Source: an uncultured Eubacterium sp. (lineage in GTDB: Bacteria > Bacillota > Clostridia > Lachnospirales > Lachnospiraceae). Taken from it: a DNA stretch of 64,000 nt. Location of the stretch: assembly GCA_945946665.1 (NCBI GenBank), contig CAMEWO010000002.1, forward strand, positions 87,540-151,539. Direction: 5' to 3'. The notes beneath the pieces are model-generated. The model worked only from the letters and a program-made list of their open reading frames with translations, searched no databases and was not told the origin of the DNA. Below, piece by piece: positions 42,574 through 52,775 of this stretch; position 1 is the first letter of the stretch, and the number at the start of each line of letters is the position of its first letter. A program made the translations under genes and the position numbers.

Positions 42574-43112
42574 GTGCTCTCACTCATTTCATTCAAAGTC
42601 TGCTCAATTAACGCCCGGCTGTCTGCTTCAGTCAAAGAATTAGCAACAACCTTGGCTGCCATAAGCTGTGACACAGCGATAATCTGCTGCTTAACTTCGT
42701 CAGCGCATTTCTGCTTCTCAAGCTCTGCCTCAGTATTAGCCCGCTCAATGATTCTTGCAGCCTCAGCCTTTGCCTCCTCCACAATCTTAGTTTCATTGTG
42801 CTTGGCAACCTTTCTGGCTTCGCTTAAGATGCTTTCTGCTTCTTTATCTATTGCCTTAAGCTTCTCCTCATACTCCTGCTTCAATGCCAATGCGCTCTCT
42901 CTGTCGGCTTTGGCTGTCTCTCTGTCATTAGTTATCTTATCCTGCCTTTTCTTAAGCATAGCTCTTACAGGCTTAAATAAGATATATGAAAGAAGTATAA
43001 ACAATATAAACACATTAACTGCGGTAATGGCAGCATCAAGAAGAAGCTGATAATCCAAGCCGAACAAACGGCCATCATCCGTCAGAGCAATAAATGTACT
43101 CAGGGAATTCAA
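42561..43112 (-). CDS. atpF: ATP synthase subunit b
   Basis: Single TM then charged coiled coil; operon position. Confidence 0.93.
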   Translation of the reverse strand: MNSLSTFIALTDDGRLFGLDYQLLLDAAITAVNVFILFILLSYILFKPVRAMLKKRQDKITNDRETAKADRESALALKQEYEEKLKAIDKEAESILSEARKVAKHNETKIVEEAKAEAARIIERANTEAELEKQKCADEVKQQIIAVSQLMAAKVVANSLTEADSRALIEQTLNEMSESTWQS

Positions 43113-43172
43113 TATTTTAGCCTCCTTCCAGCTGTATAATTTAATGTAATAAAACCTTTATCTAAAACAAAT

Positions 43173-43478
<306 letters not shown>

Positions 43479-44207
43479 CTAATCAGCAATCTTGTCGTTA
43501 ACATATACCATCGTCAACATACAGAATACATATGCCTGGATACATCCTGAGAACAAGTCAAAATATGCATGAAGCAAAGCTGGATATGCGATTGTAAATG
43601 GCTTTAACAAATCGTATATCAGGCCCATAAGAACTGTTCCCGACATGATATTACCAAACAGACGCAATGAAAGTGACAATGGCACCGCAAACTCTCCAAT
43701 CAGGTTGATTGGGAACAAAAACCATATAGGCTGGAATAATGCTGTAAAATGCTTAATCTTATTCTTCTTGATACCATTAAACTGTATCAAAACGAATGTT
43801 ATAAGACCAAGACTCAGCGTTACACCATAGTCTGCAGTTGGTGGTCTTAATCCGAACAATCCGGAAATATTGGATATGATAATAAACAGAAACAAGGTTG
43901 AGAGATAATTCACAAACTTGTTAGCATTCTTACCCATAATGCCGTTAACCATGGTCTCTAACATCTCAACCACAAGTTCCACAGCATTCATAAACATTCC
44001 CGGTGTTTCATCATCCTTCACCTTATTCAGCTGTACTCGTGCAACAATTGCAAGAATAAGAATTAACAAGGACACAAACAGCATTGCCACGTGGGTGGTA
44101 TTAATACTGAAATCATAATCAATGCCCGGTATCCTGAATGAGTATAGGGACCTTATCATGAAACTGCTGTCCAGTGCCACCATAGATGTCACACCTGCGA
44201 TTCCCAC
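43479..44207 (-). CDS. atpB: ATP synthase subunit a
   Basis: FLFPINLIGEFAVPLSLSLRLFGNIMSG. Confidence 0.95.
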   Translation of the reverse strand: MGIAGVTSMVALDSSFMIRSLYSFRIPGIDYDFSINTTHVAMLFVSLLILILAIVARVQLNKVKDDETPGMFMNAVELVVEMLETMVNGIMGKNANKFVNYLSTLFLFIIISNISGLFGLRPPTADYGVTLSLGLITFVLIQFNGIKKNKIKHFTALFQPIWFLFPINLIGEFAVPLSLSLRLFGNIMSGTVLMGLIYDLLKPFTIAYPALLHAYFDLFSGCIQAYVFCMLTMVYVNDKIAD

Positions 44208-44211
44208 ATTT

Positions 44212-44619
44212 TCACCCCCTTTTCTTAAGTTTTTGAATGAACTTTACCGCAGAAGGCTGCAGATATGCAGAAATCTTCATGGCAAACATTCCTATAAGAG
44301 CCGCAATCAAATCTCCTATATTAAAATAATAGAGAACAGCAAACAGAGCCACCATCACAAGCAATCTTACAAAATAACCGATTACAAGGGTTCTGGTCAT
44401 GTTCGCCTGCCCGTACACCACACGATGAATACGATAGCCCAGATGATATGATGCAAATACTGCATAAAGTACTCCTGCAAGAAATCCAACAGCATACTGT
44501 GCCGGCTCCGGAAATACTATAAGAATAATAACTTCGCCTAATACCAGATATATTAAATCCAGCAGATACATTACAGGCAAAGCCTCATTCATACTTTTAA
44601 CCGTTTTTAACATTATCAT
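44212..44619 (-). CDS. ATP synthase-associated membrane protein (subunit I-like)
   Basis: 135-aa polytopic protein directly upstream of atpB. Confidence 0.6.
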   Translation of the reverse strand: MIMLKTVKSMNEALPVMYLLDLIYLVLGEVIILIVFPEPAQYAVGFLAGVLYAVFASYHLGYRIHRVVYGQANMTRTLVIGYFVRLLVMVALFAVLYYFNIGDLIAALIGMFAMKISAYLQPSAVKFIQKLKKRG

Positions 44620-44633
44620 TCTCCTGATTCGTT

Positions 44634-44936
44634 CTAGAGATCCTTCTTCTGGTCACCTGCATTGTTAGCATTGGCGACTTTCCTCATAATATCTTCTTCC
44701 AGTGCTTTCTTTCTCTTCTCTTCCTCCTGTCTGACCACATTCGTTACCAGAACATAAGCATTCCTTCCGCCAGCCAGTATTCCAAGAATCAGCAGTGGCA
44801 CTGTAAACCACGTCCCAAATCTGTTATCCAGCCATACTCCAAGTGCCACACATAAGAATATTGGCACCATCACAGCTATGGCAACCTGGGATATGAGAAC
44901 TATATTGCGTAATCCAGATCCCTTCCCACTCATCAA
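44634..44936 (-). CDS. AtpZ/AtpI-like protein
   Basis: Two-TM ~100 aa with LGVWLDNRFGTWFTVPLLILGILAGGRNAY typical of AtpZ/AtpI. Confidence 0.75.
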   Translation of the reverse strand: MMSGKGSGLRNIVLISQVAIAVMVPIFLCVALGVWLDNRFGTWFTVPLLILGILAGGRNAYVLVTNVVRQEEEKRKKALEEDIMRKVANANNAGDQKKDL

Positions 44937-45132
44937 TCTATCCTCTCAAATGATGTTTGCCACTATTTTAACATTTATGCGGTCAAAAGTCTATTTAATT
45001 TGTCTTTTTTCTTTAAGTTAGAATTGAAATATGTCCCTCTAATTGTTATAATTCTAATAATAATTTTGAAAATACTAAAATTTAATAAATAATTTCTAAC
45101 TATTTCATGAAATTATTAAAGGAGGTCCTGCC

Positions 45133-45606
45133 ATGCCTACGCTGTATCGTAAAAGACTGATACCAGATGAGTGTATTCACCTGAAGGATGATATTATTGT
45201 ATATTCGGATGACAACTGCCTTATTACACAATGGGAAACTCTTCATCCCAAGCAGGATTTTTCCCACGGAGTGTCTTTCTACTGTATCTCCAGGGGATGG
45301 AAAATCAGCAAATTCTTTGATTCAGATCACAATCTCCGGTATATATACTGTGATATCATAGACACAAGCTATAATCCTGACACAGAGACCTATGTGTTCA
45401 CAGACCTGCTTGCAGATGTAATTATTGAAAATAATGGAATGGTTAGAGTTGTGGATTTAGATGAACTGGCAGATGCCCACAAGGAACATGTTATATCCGA
45501 CCAGCTCCTGGATACGGCACTGCGCCGCCTGGACAGCCTTCTTACTATCATTTACTCCGGAGAATTTATGGAATATATAAAGAAATTGGACAGCTACACT
45601 AAGTAG
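45133..45606 (+). CDS. DUF402 domain-containing protein
   Basis: RGWKISKFFDSDHNLRYIYCDIIDTSYNPDTETYVFTDLLADVIIENNGMVRVVDLDEL; GGAGG RBS. Confidence 0.85.
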   Translation: MPTLYRKRLIPDECIHLKDDIIVYSDDNCLITQWETLHPKQDFSHGVSFYCISRGWKISKFFDSDHNLRYIYCDIIDTSYNPDTETYVFTDLLADVIIENNGMVRVVDLDELADAHKEHVISDQLLDTALRRLDSLLTIIYSGEFMEYIKKLDSYTK

Positions 45607-45619
45607 CTGTCCAGCTTTT
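45588..45619 (+). terminator. Terminator overlapping the DUF402 stop codon
   Basis: GGACAGCTAC-actaa-GTAGCTGTCC-agctttt. Confidence 0.8.
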
Positions 45620-45729
45620 ATCGTCTTTTACATATCATTCTGATACACAATTGCACCATTACCCCGTTGTTCACGCAATTCTACACACATTCGGAATCCG
45701 TTGATTTTCCAGAGAAAATCACTGCTTCC

Positions 45730-46227
45730 TCATAGTTCAAATGTTATCTTACGGCCTGAAGGCTTGTACTTGATAATTTTCACACCTGCAGCCTTAAGCA
45801 TCCTTTTTGAGCCAATAACCGAAGGGGTATTCTCGTATTTATCACATTCATACACAACGGTCTTAATTCCTGACTGTATGATGGCTTTGGCACACTCATT
45901 ACATGGAAACAGTGTCACATATATTTTTGCATTCTCCAGATTGCCTCCCCTGTAATTAAGTATGGCATTCAATTCACTGTGGGTAGTGTACATATATTTG
46001 TTATCCAGAGGTTCTCCCTCCCGTGCCCATGGAAAATCATCGTCCGAGCATCCAATCGGAAGACCATTGTAGCCCATGGATAATATCTTGTTGTCACGGC
46101 TCACAATACAGGCTCCAACCTGAGTATTAGGGTCCTTTGACCTTAAGGCTGCCATCTTTGCAACCCCCATAAAATATTCATCCCATGATATATAGTCAAG
46201 TCTTTTGTCGCTCATAGTTTTCTCCAT
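45730..46227 (-). CDS. dCMP deaminase family protein
   Basis: DPNTQVGACIVSRDNKILSMGYNGLPIGC...THSELNAILN...YVTLFPCNECAKAIIQ; start trimmed from 46287. Confidence 0.92.
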   Translation of the reverse strand: MEKTMSDKRLDYISWDEYFMGVAKMAALRSKDPNTQVGACIVSRDNKILSMGYNGLPIGCSDDDFPWAREGEPLDNKYMYTTHSELNAILNYRGGNLENAKIYVTLFPCNECAKAIIQSGIKTVVYECDKYENTPSVIGSKRMLKAAGVKIIKYKPSGRKITFEL

Positions 46228-46267
46228 TTCCGCAAATGTTTTTAATCTTCCATCGCTGGAATATATT

Positions 46268-46696
46268 TTACTGCTCCAGCATATCAATTCTTCTTATATG
46301 TCTCTCTCCGTTAGAAAACTCTGTTTCCAGAAATATATCAACAATCTTCAATGCAAGGCCAGGTCCCACTACCCTTGCTCCAAGGCAGAGTACATTTGCA
46401 TTATTATGTTCCCTGGTAGCCTGGGCTGAAAAGCAGTCTCCACATACAGCAGCCCTGATTCCCTTAACCTTATTGGCAGCCATACTCATTCCAATGCCGG
46501 TTCCGCATACAAGTATGCCCTCCTTGCACTCTCCACTGGTAATAAGGTCTGTAACCTTCTTTGCATATACGGGATAATCGCAGGACTCACTGGTATAGCA
46601 GCCTACATCCTTGCACTCTATTCCTTTTTTCTCAAGGTGCTTTATAATTTCGTCCTTAAGTTCAACTCCGCCGTGGTCACATCCAATTGCTATCAT
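46268..46696 (-). CDS. rpiB: Ribose-5-phosphate isomerase B
   Basis: MIAIGCDHGGVELKDEIIKHL...GILVCGTGIGMSMAANKVKGIRAA. Confidence 0.95.
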   Translation of the reverse strand: MIAIGCDHGGVELKDEIIKHLEKKGIECKDVGCYTSESCDYPVYAKKVTDLITSGECKEGILVCGTGIGMSMAANKVKGIRAAVCGDCFSAQATREHNNANVLCLGARVVGPGLALKIVDIFLETEFSNGERHIRRIDMLEQ

Positions 46697-47195
46697 ATTT
46701 TTCTTCCTTTCTCTTTTCTGCGCTGTCATCCAACGCCTTTTTTATATTATGAGCTGCCTTGCCAAGCATTCCCTCAAGCTGGGTAAAGCATTTGTCATAC
46801 TCTTCTATGCCCTTTCCATATGGGTCCTTCACATCAGCTTCCAGGTCACCAGTAAACTCCCCTATGGTGTAAACGTTAATTGCTTTATCAAATGTATTAT
46901 AAACCTTAGCCTTCATTGGCTGGTTCATCACTAAACACAAAGTATCCCTGCCAAAATCCCTGTTATCAATCTGAGCAGCATGATTGTTAGGAATAATCAT
47001 CCCATGTTTTGATGCCACCGCCACCGCCTTGGGATTATATGGCTCTGGAAAAAGCACTACCAGTCCTCTTGACTCCACCGCAATATGGTCAAGGCCGCAT
47101 TTTTCAAGCTCATGCTTCATTATGGTAGCAGCCATGGGACTTCTGCAGGTATTTCCCATACATACAAATATAACCTTATTGTAAGTATTCATCAA
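46677..47195 (-). CDS. Low-molecular-weight protein phosphatase (YwlE-like)
   Basis: VIFVCMGNTCRSPMAATIMKHEL. Confidence 0.92.
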   Translation of the reverse strand: MMNTYNKVIFVCMGNTCRSPMAATIMKHELEKCGLDHIAVESRGLVVLFPEPYNPKAVAVASKHGMIIPNNHAAQIDNRDFGRDTLCLVMNQPMKAKVYNTFDKAINVYTIGEFTGDLEADVKDPYGKGIEEYDKCFTQLEGMLGKAAHNIKKALDDSAEKRKEEKYDSNWM

Positions 47196-48247
47196 CTCAC
47201 CTCTATAACTGTGTGACCAGCTGCCTTAATCAGCCTGTTCATAACAGCCTGTCCCACATCATCTGTAGGAAAGCTCTCTGAATATACTACATCAACACCA
47301 CTTTCGTCAAACTGGCGAAGCACTGCGAACAATTTTCTTGCAGTTTCCGCTTCGTCATTACGGCTACCCATGTCGATAACCTGTCCGGCAGTATACAAAG
47401 GTGCTGTCTCACTTGATGCCATAACTGCCACATTATGTCCACTCCTGCTGCTTTCCTCTGCCATCCTGTTCACTGCCTCCACAACCTTGTCCTGTTGCCC
47501 TTTAACAATAGTAATCTTGGCATTAGGGGCGTAATGCTTGTATTTCATTCCCGGAGCCTTTGGTGTAACACCAGCTGCAACCCCCTCTGTAATGGCAGGG
47601 TCCATCTGGGCTTTACCCAGAACTTCCTTAACCTGTTCCAGGGTAATAAATCCCGGTCTTAATATTGTGGGCATATCACCACTGATATCAACAATAGTAG
47701 ATTCCACTCCTATATCAACAGTATCGTCTGCAATAATCATATCTATTCGTCCATCCATATCATGAATGACATGACTGGCCCTTGTAGGACTTGGCTTTCC
47801 CGATGTGTTGGCACTTGGTGCGGCAATATATATACCAGAAGCCTTAATAAGTCTTCTTGCCACCGGATGACTTGGCATACGGATTGCCACTGTATCAAGT
47901 CCTCCTGTAATTGTATCTGGAACTATGTCCGTTTTCTTCAAAATCATAGTAATTGGTCCCGGACAGAACGCCTTTACAAGTTTCTTTGCATAATCATTAA
48001 CATCACAGGAAAGCTTATATAAATCCTCTTCATCAGCAATGTGTACTATCAGAGGATTATCTGATGGTCTGCCTTTAGCTGCATATATCTTTGCAGAGGC
48101 ATCACTGTTTAACGCATCTGCTCCCAGTCCATACACCGTCTCTGTTGGAAATGCAACCAGTCCCCCATTCTGTAAAATCTTGGCTGCCTTTTTATATATT
48201 TCATCATCTTTTTCATCATGTCTGATTGTAGAAATAATAGTCTTCAT
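47192..48247 (-). CDS. L-threonylcarbamoyladenylate synthase (Sua5/TsaC with C-terminal Sua5 domain)
   Basis: GGLVAFPTETVYGLGADAL...KGRPSDNPLIVHI...APGMKYKHYAPNA. Confidence 0.95.
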   Translation of the reverse strand: MKTIISTIRHDEKDDEIYKKAAKILQNGGLVAFPTETVYGLGADALNSDASAKIYAAKGRPSDNPLIVHIADEEDLYKLSCDVNDYAKKLVKAFCPGPITMILKKTDIVPDTITGGLDTVAIRMPSHPVARRLIKASGIYIAAPSANTSGKPSPTRASHVIHDMDGRIDMIIADDTVDIGVESTIVDISGDMPTILRPGFITLEQVKEVLGKAQMDPAITEGVAAGVTPKAPGMKYKHYAPNAKITIVKGQQDKVVEAVNRMAEESSRSGHNVAVMASSETAPLYTAGQVIDMGSRNDEAETARKLFAVLRQFDESGVDVVYSESFPTDDVGQAVMNRLIKAAGHTVIEVS

Positions 48248-48287
48248 AACTGTCCTCCGAATGACATTGTACAACAACGGAAAGAAA

Positions 48288-49103
48288 TTATGAAGTAAAA
48301 TATTTATTTATTCCCATAATTATTGCATAAACAATTTTATCCTGGTAATCACTGTCAAGAAGAAGTTTAAGTTCAGAAGGGTTTGTAATAAATCCACACT
48401 CCACAATCACCGTAGGAATCTTGGAATGAAGAAGAAGATAATATGTTTTATCCGGCTTCTCCACTCTCTTATTTCCACTGTCAAGATTCTCTCTAAAGGA
48501 TTGCTGGAGGCACGTAGCCAGTGTCTTACCTTCTGGGGAATATGTGTAATAAAACACCTGTGCCCCCGACACACTGCTACTCTCAAAGCTGTTCTGATGG
48601 ATACTGACACATATATCCGCTCCTGAAGAATTGGCTATATCACATCTCTTTTTAAGGTCAGCCCTCTTCTTATTAGTATCCGTCTCCACATATAACCCCT
48701 TATCAGATGTTCTTGTCATCACAGTGTTATATCCCAGTGCTTTAAGAGCTTTTTCCAGCTTTCCAGCCACCACCAGATTAATATCTTTCTCCAGCACATC
48801 CCCCTTAGTCTTTCCCGGATCACTGCCACCATGTCCCCCATCAATAACTATAGTGTATCCCCTGCCGTCAAAGTCAGGCAGATTCTCAATACCCCCTTCA
48901 TATCCATTTTTTCCACTCCCATTTTCTCCATTACCTCCATCTAATCTGACCACATTGCCATTTTCATCCTCCCTGTAATATTCCGAAGTCATTCTCCCCG
49001 AAACCATACCACTCTTCCCCCTGCCCGGCAGGCATACCAAAGCAGCCACAGACACCCCCACCAGTAGCAGAACCGACATTATAATATAAAGCTTTCTATC
49101 CAT
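48288..49103 (-). CDS. N-acetylmuramoyl-L-alanine amidase (CwlD-like)
   Basis: IVIDGGHGGSDPGKTKGDVLEKDINLVVAGKLEKAL...VSIHQNSF...VIVECGFITNPSE. Confidence 0.92.
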   Translation of the reverse strand: MDRKLYIIMSVLLLVGVSVAALVCLPGRGKSGMVSGRMTSEYYREDENGNVVRLDGGNGENGSGKNGYEGGIENLPDFDGRGYTIVIDGGHGGSDPGKTKGDVLEKDINLVVAGKLEKALKALGYNTVMTRTSDKGLYVETDTNKKRADLKKRCDIANSSGADICVSIHQNSFESSSVSGAQVFYYTYSPEGKTLATCLQQSFRENLDSGNKRVEKPDKTYYLLLHSKIPTVIVECGFITNPSELKLLLDSDYQDKIVYAIIMGINKYFTS

Positions 49104-49210
49104 GCATTTTTCGCTTTAAACCTGTTCTCATGCTATATTATGCCCCATCCCCTCCCAATATTCTCCCCATTCTCCTCTCCGTGCACAATCCCCAACCTCC
49201 CCTCCTCCCC

Positions 49211-49531
49211 GGCAGTTCCCATTTTTTTGAGGCGTGTGCCTCCCCGAGGGAGCTGCGCAGCAGCAACGAGGGCAACAGTTGCAGGGTTTGGAACATTAGA
49301 AGAAATCTTAGTGCTGCGGCGCCGTATGGATTACACTTCGCCAGCACCGCTCGGATTGTTTGAGCCCCGCAGGGGCGAGTTGGAGAGCGGTGCTGAAATA
49401 AGCGAGTGTAATTCATATGCGTCGCAACACTTAGATTCTCTTCGTAGTTCCAAACCCTGCCACTGTTGCCCTCGTTGCCGTTGCGAAGCCCCCTCGGGTC
49501 GGCAGACGCCTCAAAAAAAAGGGAAGCTGCC
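49211..49531. repeat. Giant (~320-nt) imperfect hairpin element, copy A
   Basis: Arms GGCAGTTCCCATTTTTTTGAGGCGT / ACGCCTCAAAAAAAAGGGAAGCTGCC, then 59-nt arms (~85% complementary), then core with GAGCCCC-gca-GGGGCGAG apex and right-hand AAATAA bulge. Confidence 0.92.
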
Positions 49532-49622
49532 CAACAATCCCAACACTGGAATTGCTCAACTCCCCCTTTCGGTACACTATAGATTTCCTGGTTTTATATT
49601 TTTATTTCGTGATATATATTTA

Positions 49623-50192
49623 TTAATGCAACTTTTTTCCTCCAAATACTTCATCTATCCACGCAGCAGTGCCTGGTGTTATACAGAATGGGTCATCCTC
49701 ATATGGAATCCTCCCAACTCTTACCCCAGTTTCCCTGGAAAGTTCCTGTATTCCTTTACTGCTTCCAAATGCAGCCATATACATACAGTGTCCCTTGTTC
49801 TTTTCAATAACCCTTCTTGCACAGGCAATCCTGTACAGACTCCCGGACAAAACTCCCACACGGATATCACTCTGCGAGAACAGTCCTTCGCTCTCACCTC
49901 CCATGCATCCACAGTCAAGTATTACAACCCTGGCTCTGTCCATGATTTCCGTTTCTTTCTGGGTATTCTTCATATCCTTTCCTGTCACAAATGTAATGTT
50001 TCTATAGACAAATTTTCTGTAATCTTCACGGATTTTGCCTGTCTCCATACATATTTTCAAAAAATCCCTGTGGTCGTTATATTCCATTACCACTGTCTCC
50101 AGCCCCATTACATTGGCGTAGTAATTAGCCAGCATTATGCATAGATGTGTGGTTCCCGCTCCATTGCATGCACCTGCCACACCTATTTTTAC
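49623..50192 (-). CDS. Lysine-less P-loop (MinD/CpaE-like) protein
   Basis: VKIGVAGACNGAGTTHLCIMLANYYANVMGLETVVMEYNDH...ARVVILDCG; GTG start at 50192 proposed (ORF track 50351 overlaps the kinase gene). Confidence 0.6.
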   Translation of the reverse strand, partial: VKIGVAGACNGAGTTHLCIMLANYYANVMGLETVVMEYNDHRDFLKICMETGKIREDYRKFVYRNITFVTGKDMKNTQKETEIMDRARVVILDCGCMGGESEGLFSQSDIRVGVLSGSLYRIACARRVIEKNKGHCMYMAAFGSSKGIQELSRETGVRVGRIPYEDDPFCITPGTAAWIDEVFGGKKLH

Positions 50193-50199
50193 ACTGTTT

Positions 50200-51576
50200 C
50201 TATAATCTGAACCCCTTCTTCTGAAACCCAAAAATCTCAAACATAGCCTCCTCAAAAAGCTTGTTTCTCTTATCCCAATCGTACATACACGGAAAACGAT
50301 AGCACCTGTGAAGTCCCGACATTTTCCTTGTGTACTGGTAGAATCCCACACCGCTTATGTGATTAATAAATATGATTGTATCCTTATCCGACTTGTCCAT
50401 AGCATCATAGTCACCTCTGCGGTAACCGCAATCACCTATAAGAATATTCATTCCTCTGTCATGTTTTTTATTATCCGTTCCCAGATCATGAATCTGAAAT
50501 AACATATGTTTGTTATTCTCTTCGCATATCCCATCAAAGTTTATGCCACCGCTATACTCAGGTCTTATTATTACCCCGCAGTGTGTTATTATTCCCTTAC
50601 ATCTGCTTTTACTGTGGCTCATATACCTAAGGATACGGTCTGATTTAAGATCCCTTTCATCTCCGTGACGTAGAATCATTACTGTTTTCCCCTGTCTTGC
50701 CAGAAAAGAGGCCATACACAGACAGAAATGAGTAGTTCCTATGCCATGTCTTGTTCCTGAAACATATATATGAGCCCGGCTCTGGTCCACTTCACGAGCT
50801 GTATTGTTATGGACTTTGAACTTTCTTTCTCTTCGTTCCAGGTCTTTCTTTAATTCTGCTATGGATCTGTATCTTTGACTCTGATTGTGACGCAGGCACT
50901 TCTTAATGACTGGTCCAATCGATTTTGAATGAAGATCACATACACGCTGTATGTCATCCATGATAGATTGTAGACGGCCTCCATTAACCATGTAGGCAAT
51001 CAGAATTCCTATACTGTATATATCAGATAAGCTGCTGCCTTCCCCAAAAAACTGCTCTGGTGCAGCATATCCTAAGGTTCCATAGAATGATTTCTCTTTG
51101 CTGTCCCTCCGCCTTGAACTGTCAAAATCTATAAGGTGGACAGCCAGTTTCCCATTCTCATCACTGTTATCCTGTATCATAATATTCGACGGCTTAATGT
51201 CCAGATGAGCAATTAAAGCACTTTCATGCAGGTATTCAACTATTGTGCATACAGAAACAGCAATGTCAACTATCTGTGATAATGTAAGGGGTGCAGCACA
51301 TTGAATATATTCCTCCAAAGATTTACCAGCAATATATTCCTCAATAATGCAGATACTTATATTGTCCTCTTCTATATCATATATGATGGGAAGTCCATCG
51401 TACTTCAAGTCTTTAATAAGCATTGCTTCACTGACAAGCCTTGAGTAATCCGGAACCTCTTTGCTTATTACTTTAGCAATACGGATTGTATCAAGCTGTC
51501 TGTGCCTTACAAGATATACACTGGCATGATTAGTTGTTTTAATCTTCTTAACAACGTCATACTTATCAGATATCAC
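50200..51576 (-). CDS. Ser/Thr protein kinase fused to C-terminal lysine-less P-loop domain
   Basis: IAHLDIKPSNIMIQ, LIDFDSS, GTLGYAAPEQF; C-term IYVSGTRHGIGTTHFCLCMASFLARQGKTVMILRH. Confidence 0.88.
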   Translation of the reverse strand: MISDKYDVVKKIKTTNHASVYLVRHRQLDTIRIAKVISKEVPDYSRLVSEAMLIKDLKYDGLPIIYDIEEDNISICIIEEYIAGKSLEEYIQCAAPLTLSQIVDIAVSVCTIVEYLHESALIAHLDIKPSNIMIQDNSDENGKLAVHLIDFDSSRRRDSKEKSFYGTLGYAAPEQFFGEGSSLSDIYSIGILIAYMVNGGRLQSIMDDIQRVCDLHSKSIGPVIKKCLRHNQSQRYRSIAELKKDLERRERKFKVHNNTAREVDQSRAHIYVSGTRHGIGTTHFCLCMASFLARQGKTVMILRHGDERDLKSDRILRYMSHSKSRCKGIITHCGVIIRPEYSGGINFDGICEENNKHMLFQIHDLGTDNKKHDRGMNILIGDCGYRRGDYDAMDKSDKDTIIFINHISGVGFYQYTRKMSGLHRCYRFPCMYDWDKRNKLFEEAMFEIFGFQKKGFRL

Positions 51577-51814
51577 AATATTATAATATTAACCTCCTTT
51601 TCATAATTATTTATCAGCTCTGAATATATACTATCACAATATTTTTATTATTGCAATACATTTTTATATTTATTATATATTTTTCAAATATTTTATAAAT
51701 AATTCACTGCCAGTTTCTTCATAACTCTTTACATATCCACTAAAAGTGGGTATTATTATTATGTGCCTACAACTAATATTTATGACAGGCGCATTTGAGA
51801 TTGGAAGTGATTAT

Positions 51815-52684
51815 ATGAAGATAGAGAAGATTAACGACAACCAGATACGCTGTACTTTAGGCAAGAAGGATCTGGCTGACAGGAATCTGAAGGTCAGCGA
51901 ATTGGCGTATGGCAGCGATAAAGCCAGAGAGCTTTTTAAAGATATGATACAGCAGGCTTCCTTTGAAGTCGGTTTCGAAGCTGAGGACATTCCTCTTATG
52001 ATTGAAGCAATTCCAGTGAATGCTGATTGCATCGTCTTAATTGTAACTAAAGTTGATGAACCTGAAGAACTTGACACAAGATTTTCAAGGTTCTCTTCAG
52101 AATATAGTGATGATTCAGATTACCCAGATGAAGATTTCCAGGATTTCTCCGACATGGAAGAGATTGGTTCTGATACCAGTGCACCATCTGCAACAGATGA
52201 ACTTAAACCTGAAGAACGCAGACAGCTTTCAGGCGATGATGCCAATGTTGGCATTCCAAGCGACGACGTAGCTAATGATGTAATGAACCTGTTCAACAAA
52301 GTAAAAGATTTCATTAACAGTACAACACCTGCTGCATCTGGTTCATCATCATTTTCGCAGACAGCTTCACAATCTGGCTCCCAGCCTGATTTATCAACAC
52401 GTGTATTCTCATTTAAATCATTTGATGAGTTTTCCGAAGCCGCTGCCGCAACATCACTAATCTTTAAGGATAAGAGCACCCTCTACCTTGATGCTTCATC
52501 AGGCAGATTCTATCTTACCCTTGAGCGTGTTACCACAAGCAACATGGATTACAATAAGACATGCAACATACTTTCAGAATACGGAACCAAAGAAACCCTT
52601 AATTCCAGCAGCGTATGCTATTTCCGTGAACACTACCGTTGCATAATCAAAGACAGAGCCATCCAGGTAGCATCTAAGCTGTAA
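51815..52684 (+). CDS. mecA: Adaptor protein MecA-like
   Basis: MKIEKINDNQIRCTLGKKDLADRNLKVSELAYGSDKARELFKDMIQQASFEVGFEAEDIPLMIEAIP; start trimmed from 51746. Confidence 0.9.
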   Translation: MKIEKINDNQIRCTLGKKDLADRNLKVSELAYGSDKARELFKDMIQQASFEVGFEAEDIPLMIEAIPVNADCIVLIVTKVDEPEELDTRFSRFSSEYSDDSDYPDEDFQDFSDMEEIGSDTSAPSATDELKPEERRQLSGDDANVGIPSDDVANDVMNLFNKVKDFINSTTPAASGSSSFSQTASQSGSQPDLSTRVFSFKSFDEFSEAAAATSLIFKDKSTLYLDASSGRFYLTLERVTTSNMDYNKTCNILSEYGTKETLNSSSVCYFREHYRCIIKDRAIQVASKL

Positions 52685-52738
52685 TAAACATATTTTTATA
52701 TTTCTTATTAGCAATATTACTGTAAAATCATAGTCAAG

Positions 52739-52771
52739 AAATGCTGGTCACTATTATGGCCAGCATTTCTT
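52739..52771 (+). terminator. Terminator downstream of mecA (possibly bidirectional)
   Basis: AAATGCTGG...CCAGCATTT stem followed by T-rich tract. Confidence 0.8.
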
Positions 52772-52775
52772 AATT

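Noticed and set aside
49138-50144. ORFs 49138..49416 (-) and 49140..50144 (+, 334 aa)
   Set aside because: They run through the giant hairpin and antisense to the P-loop gene; composition is low-complexity and frame openness follows from GC-rich palindromic sequence.
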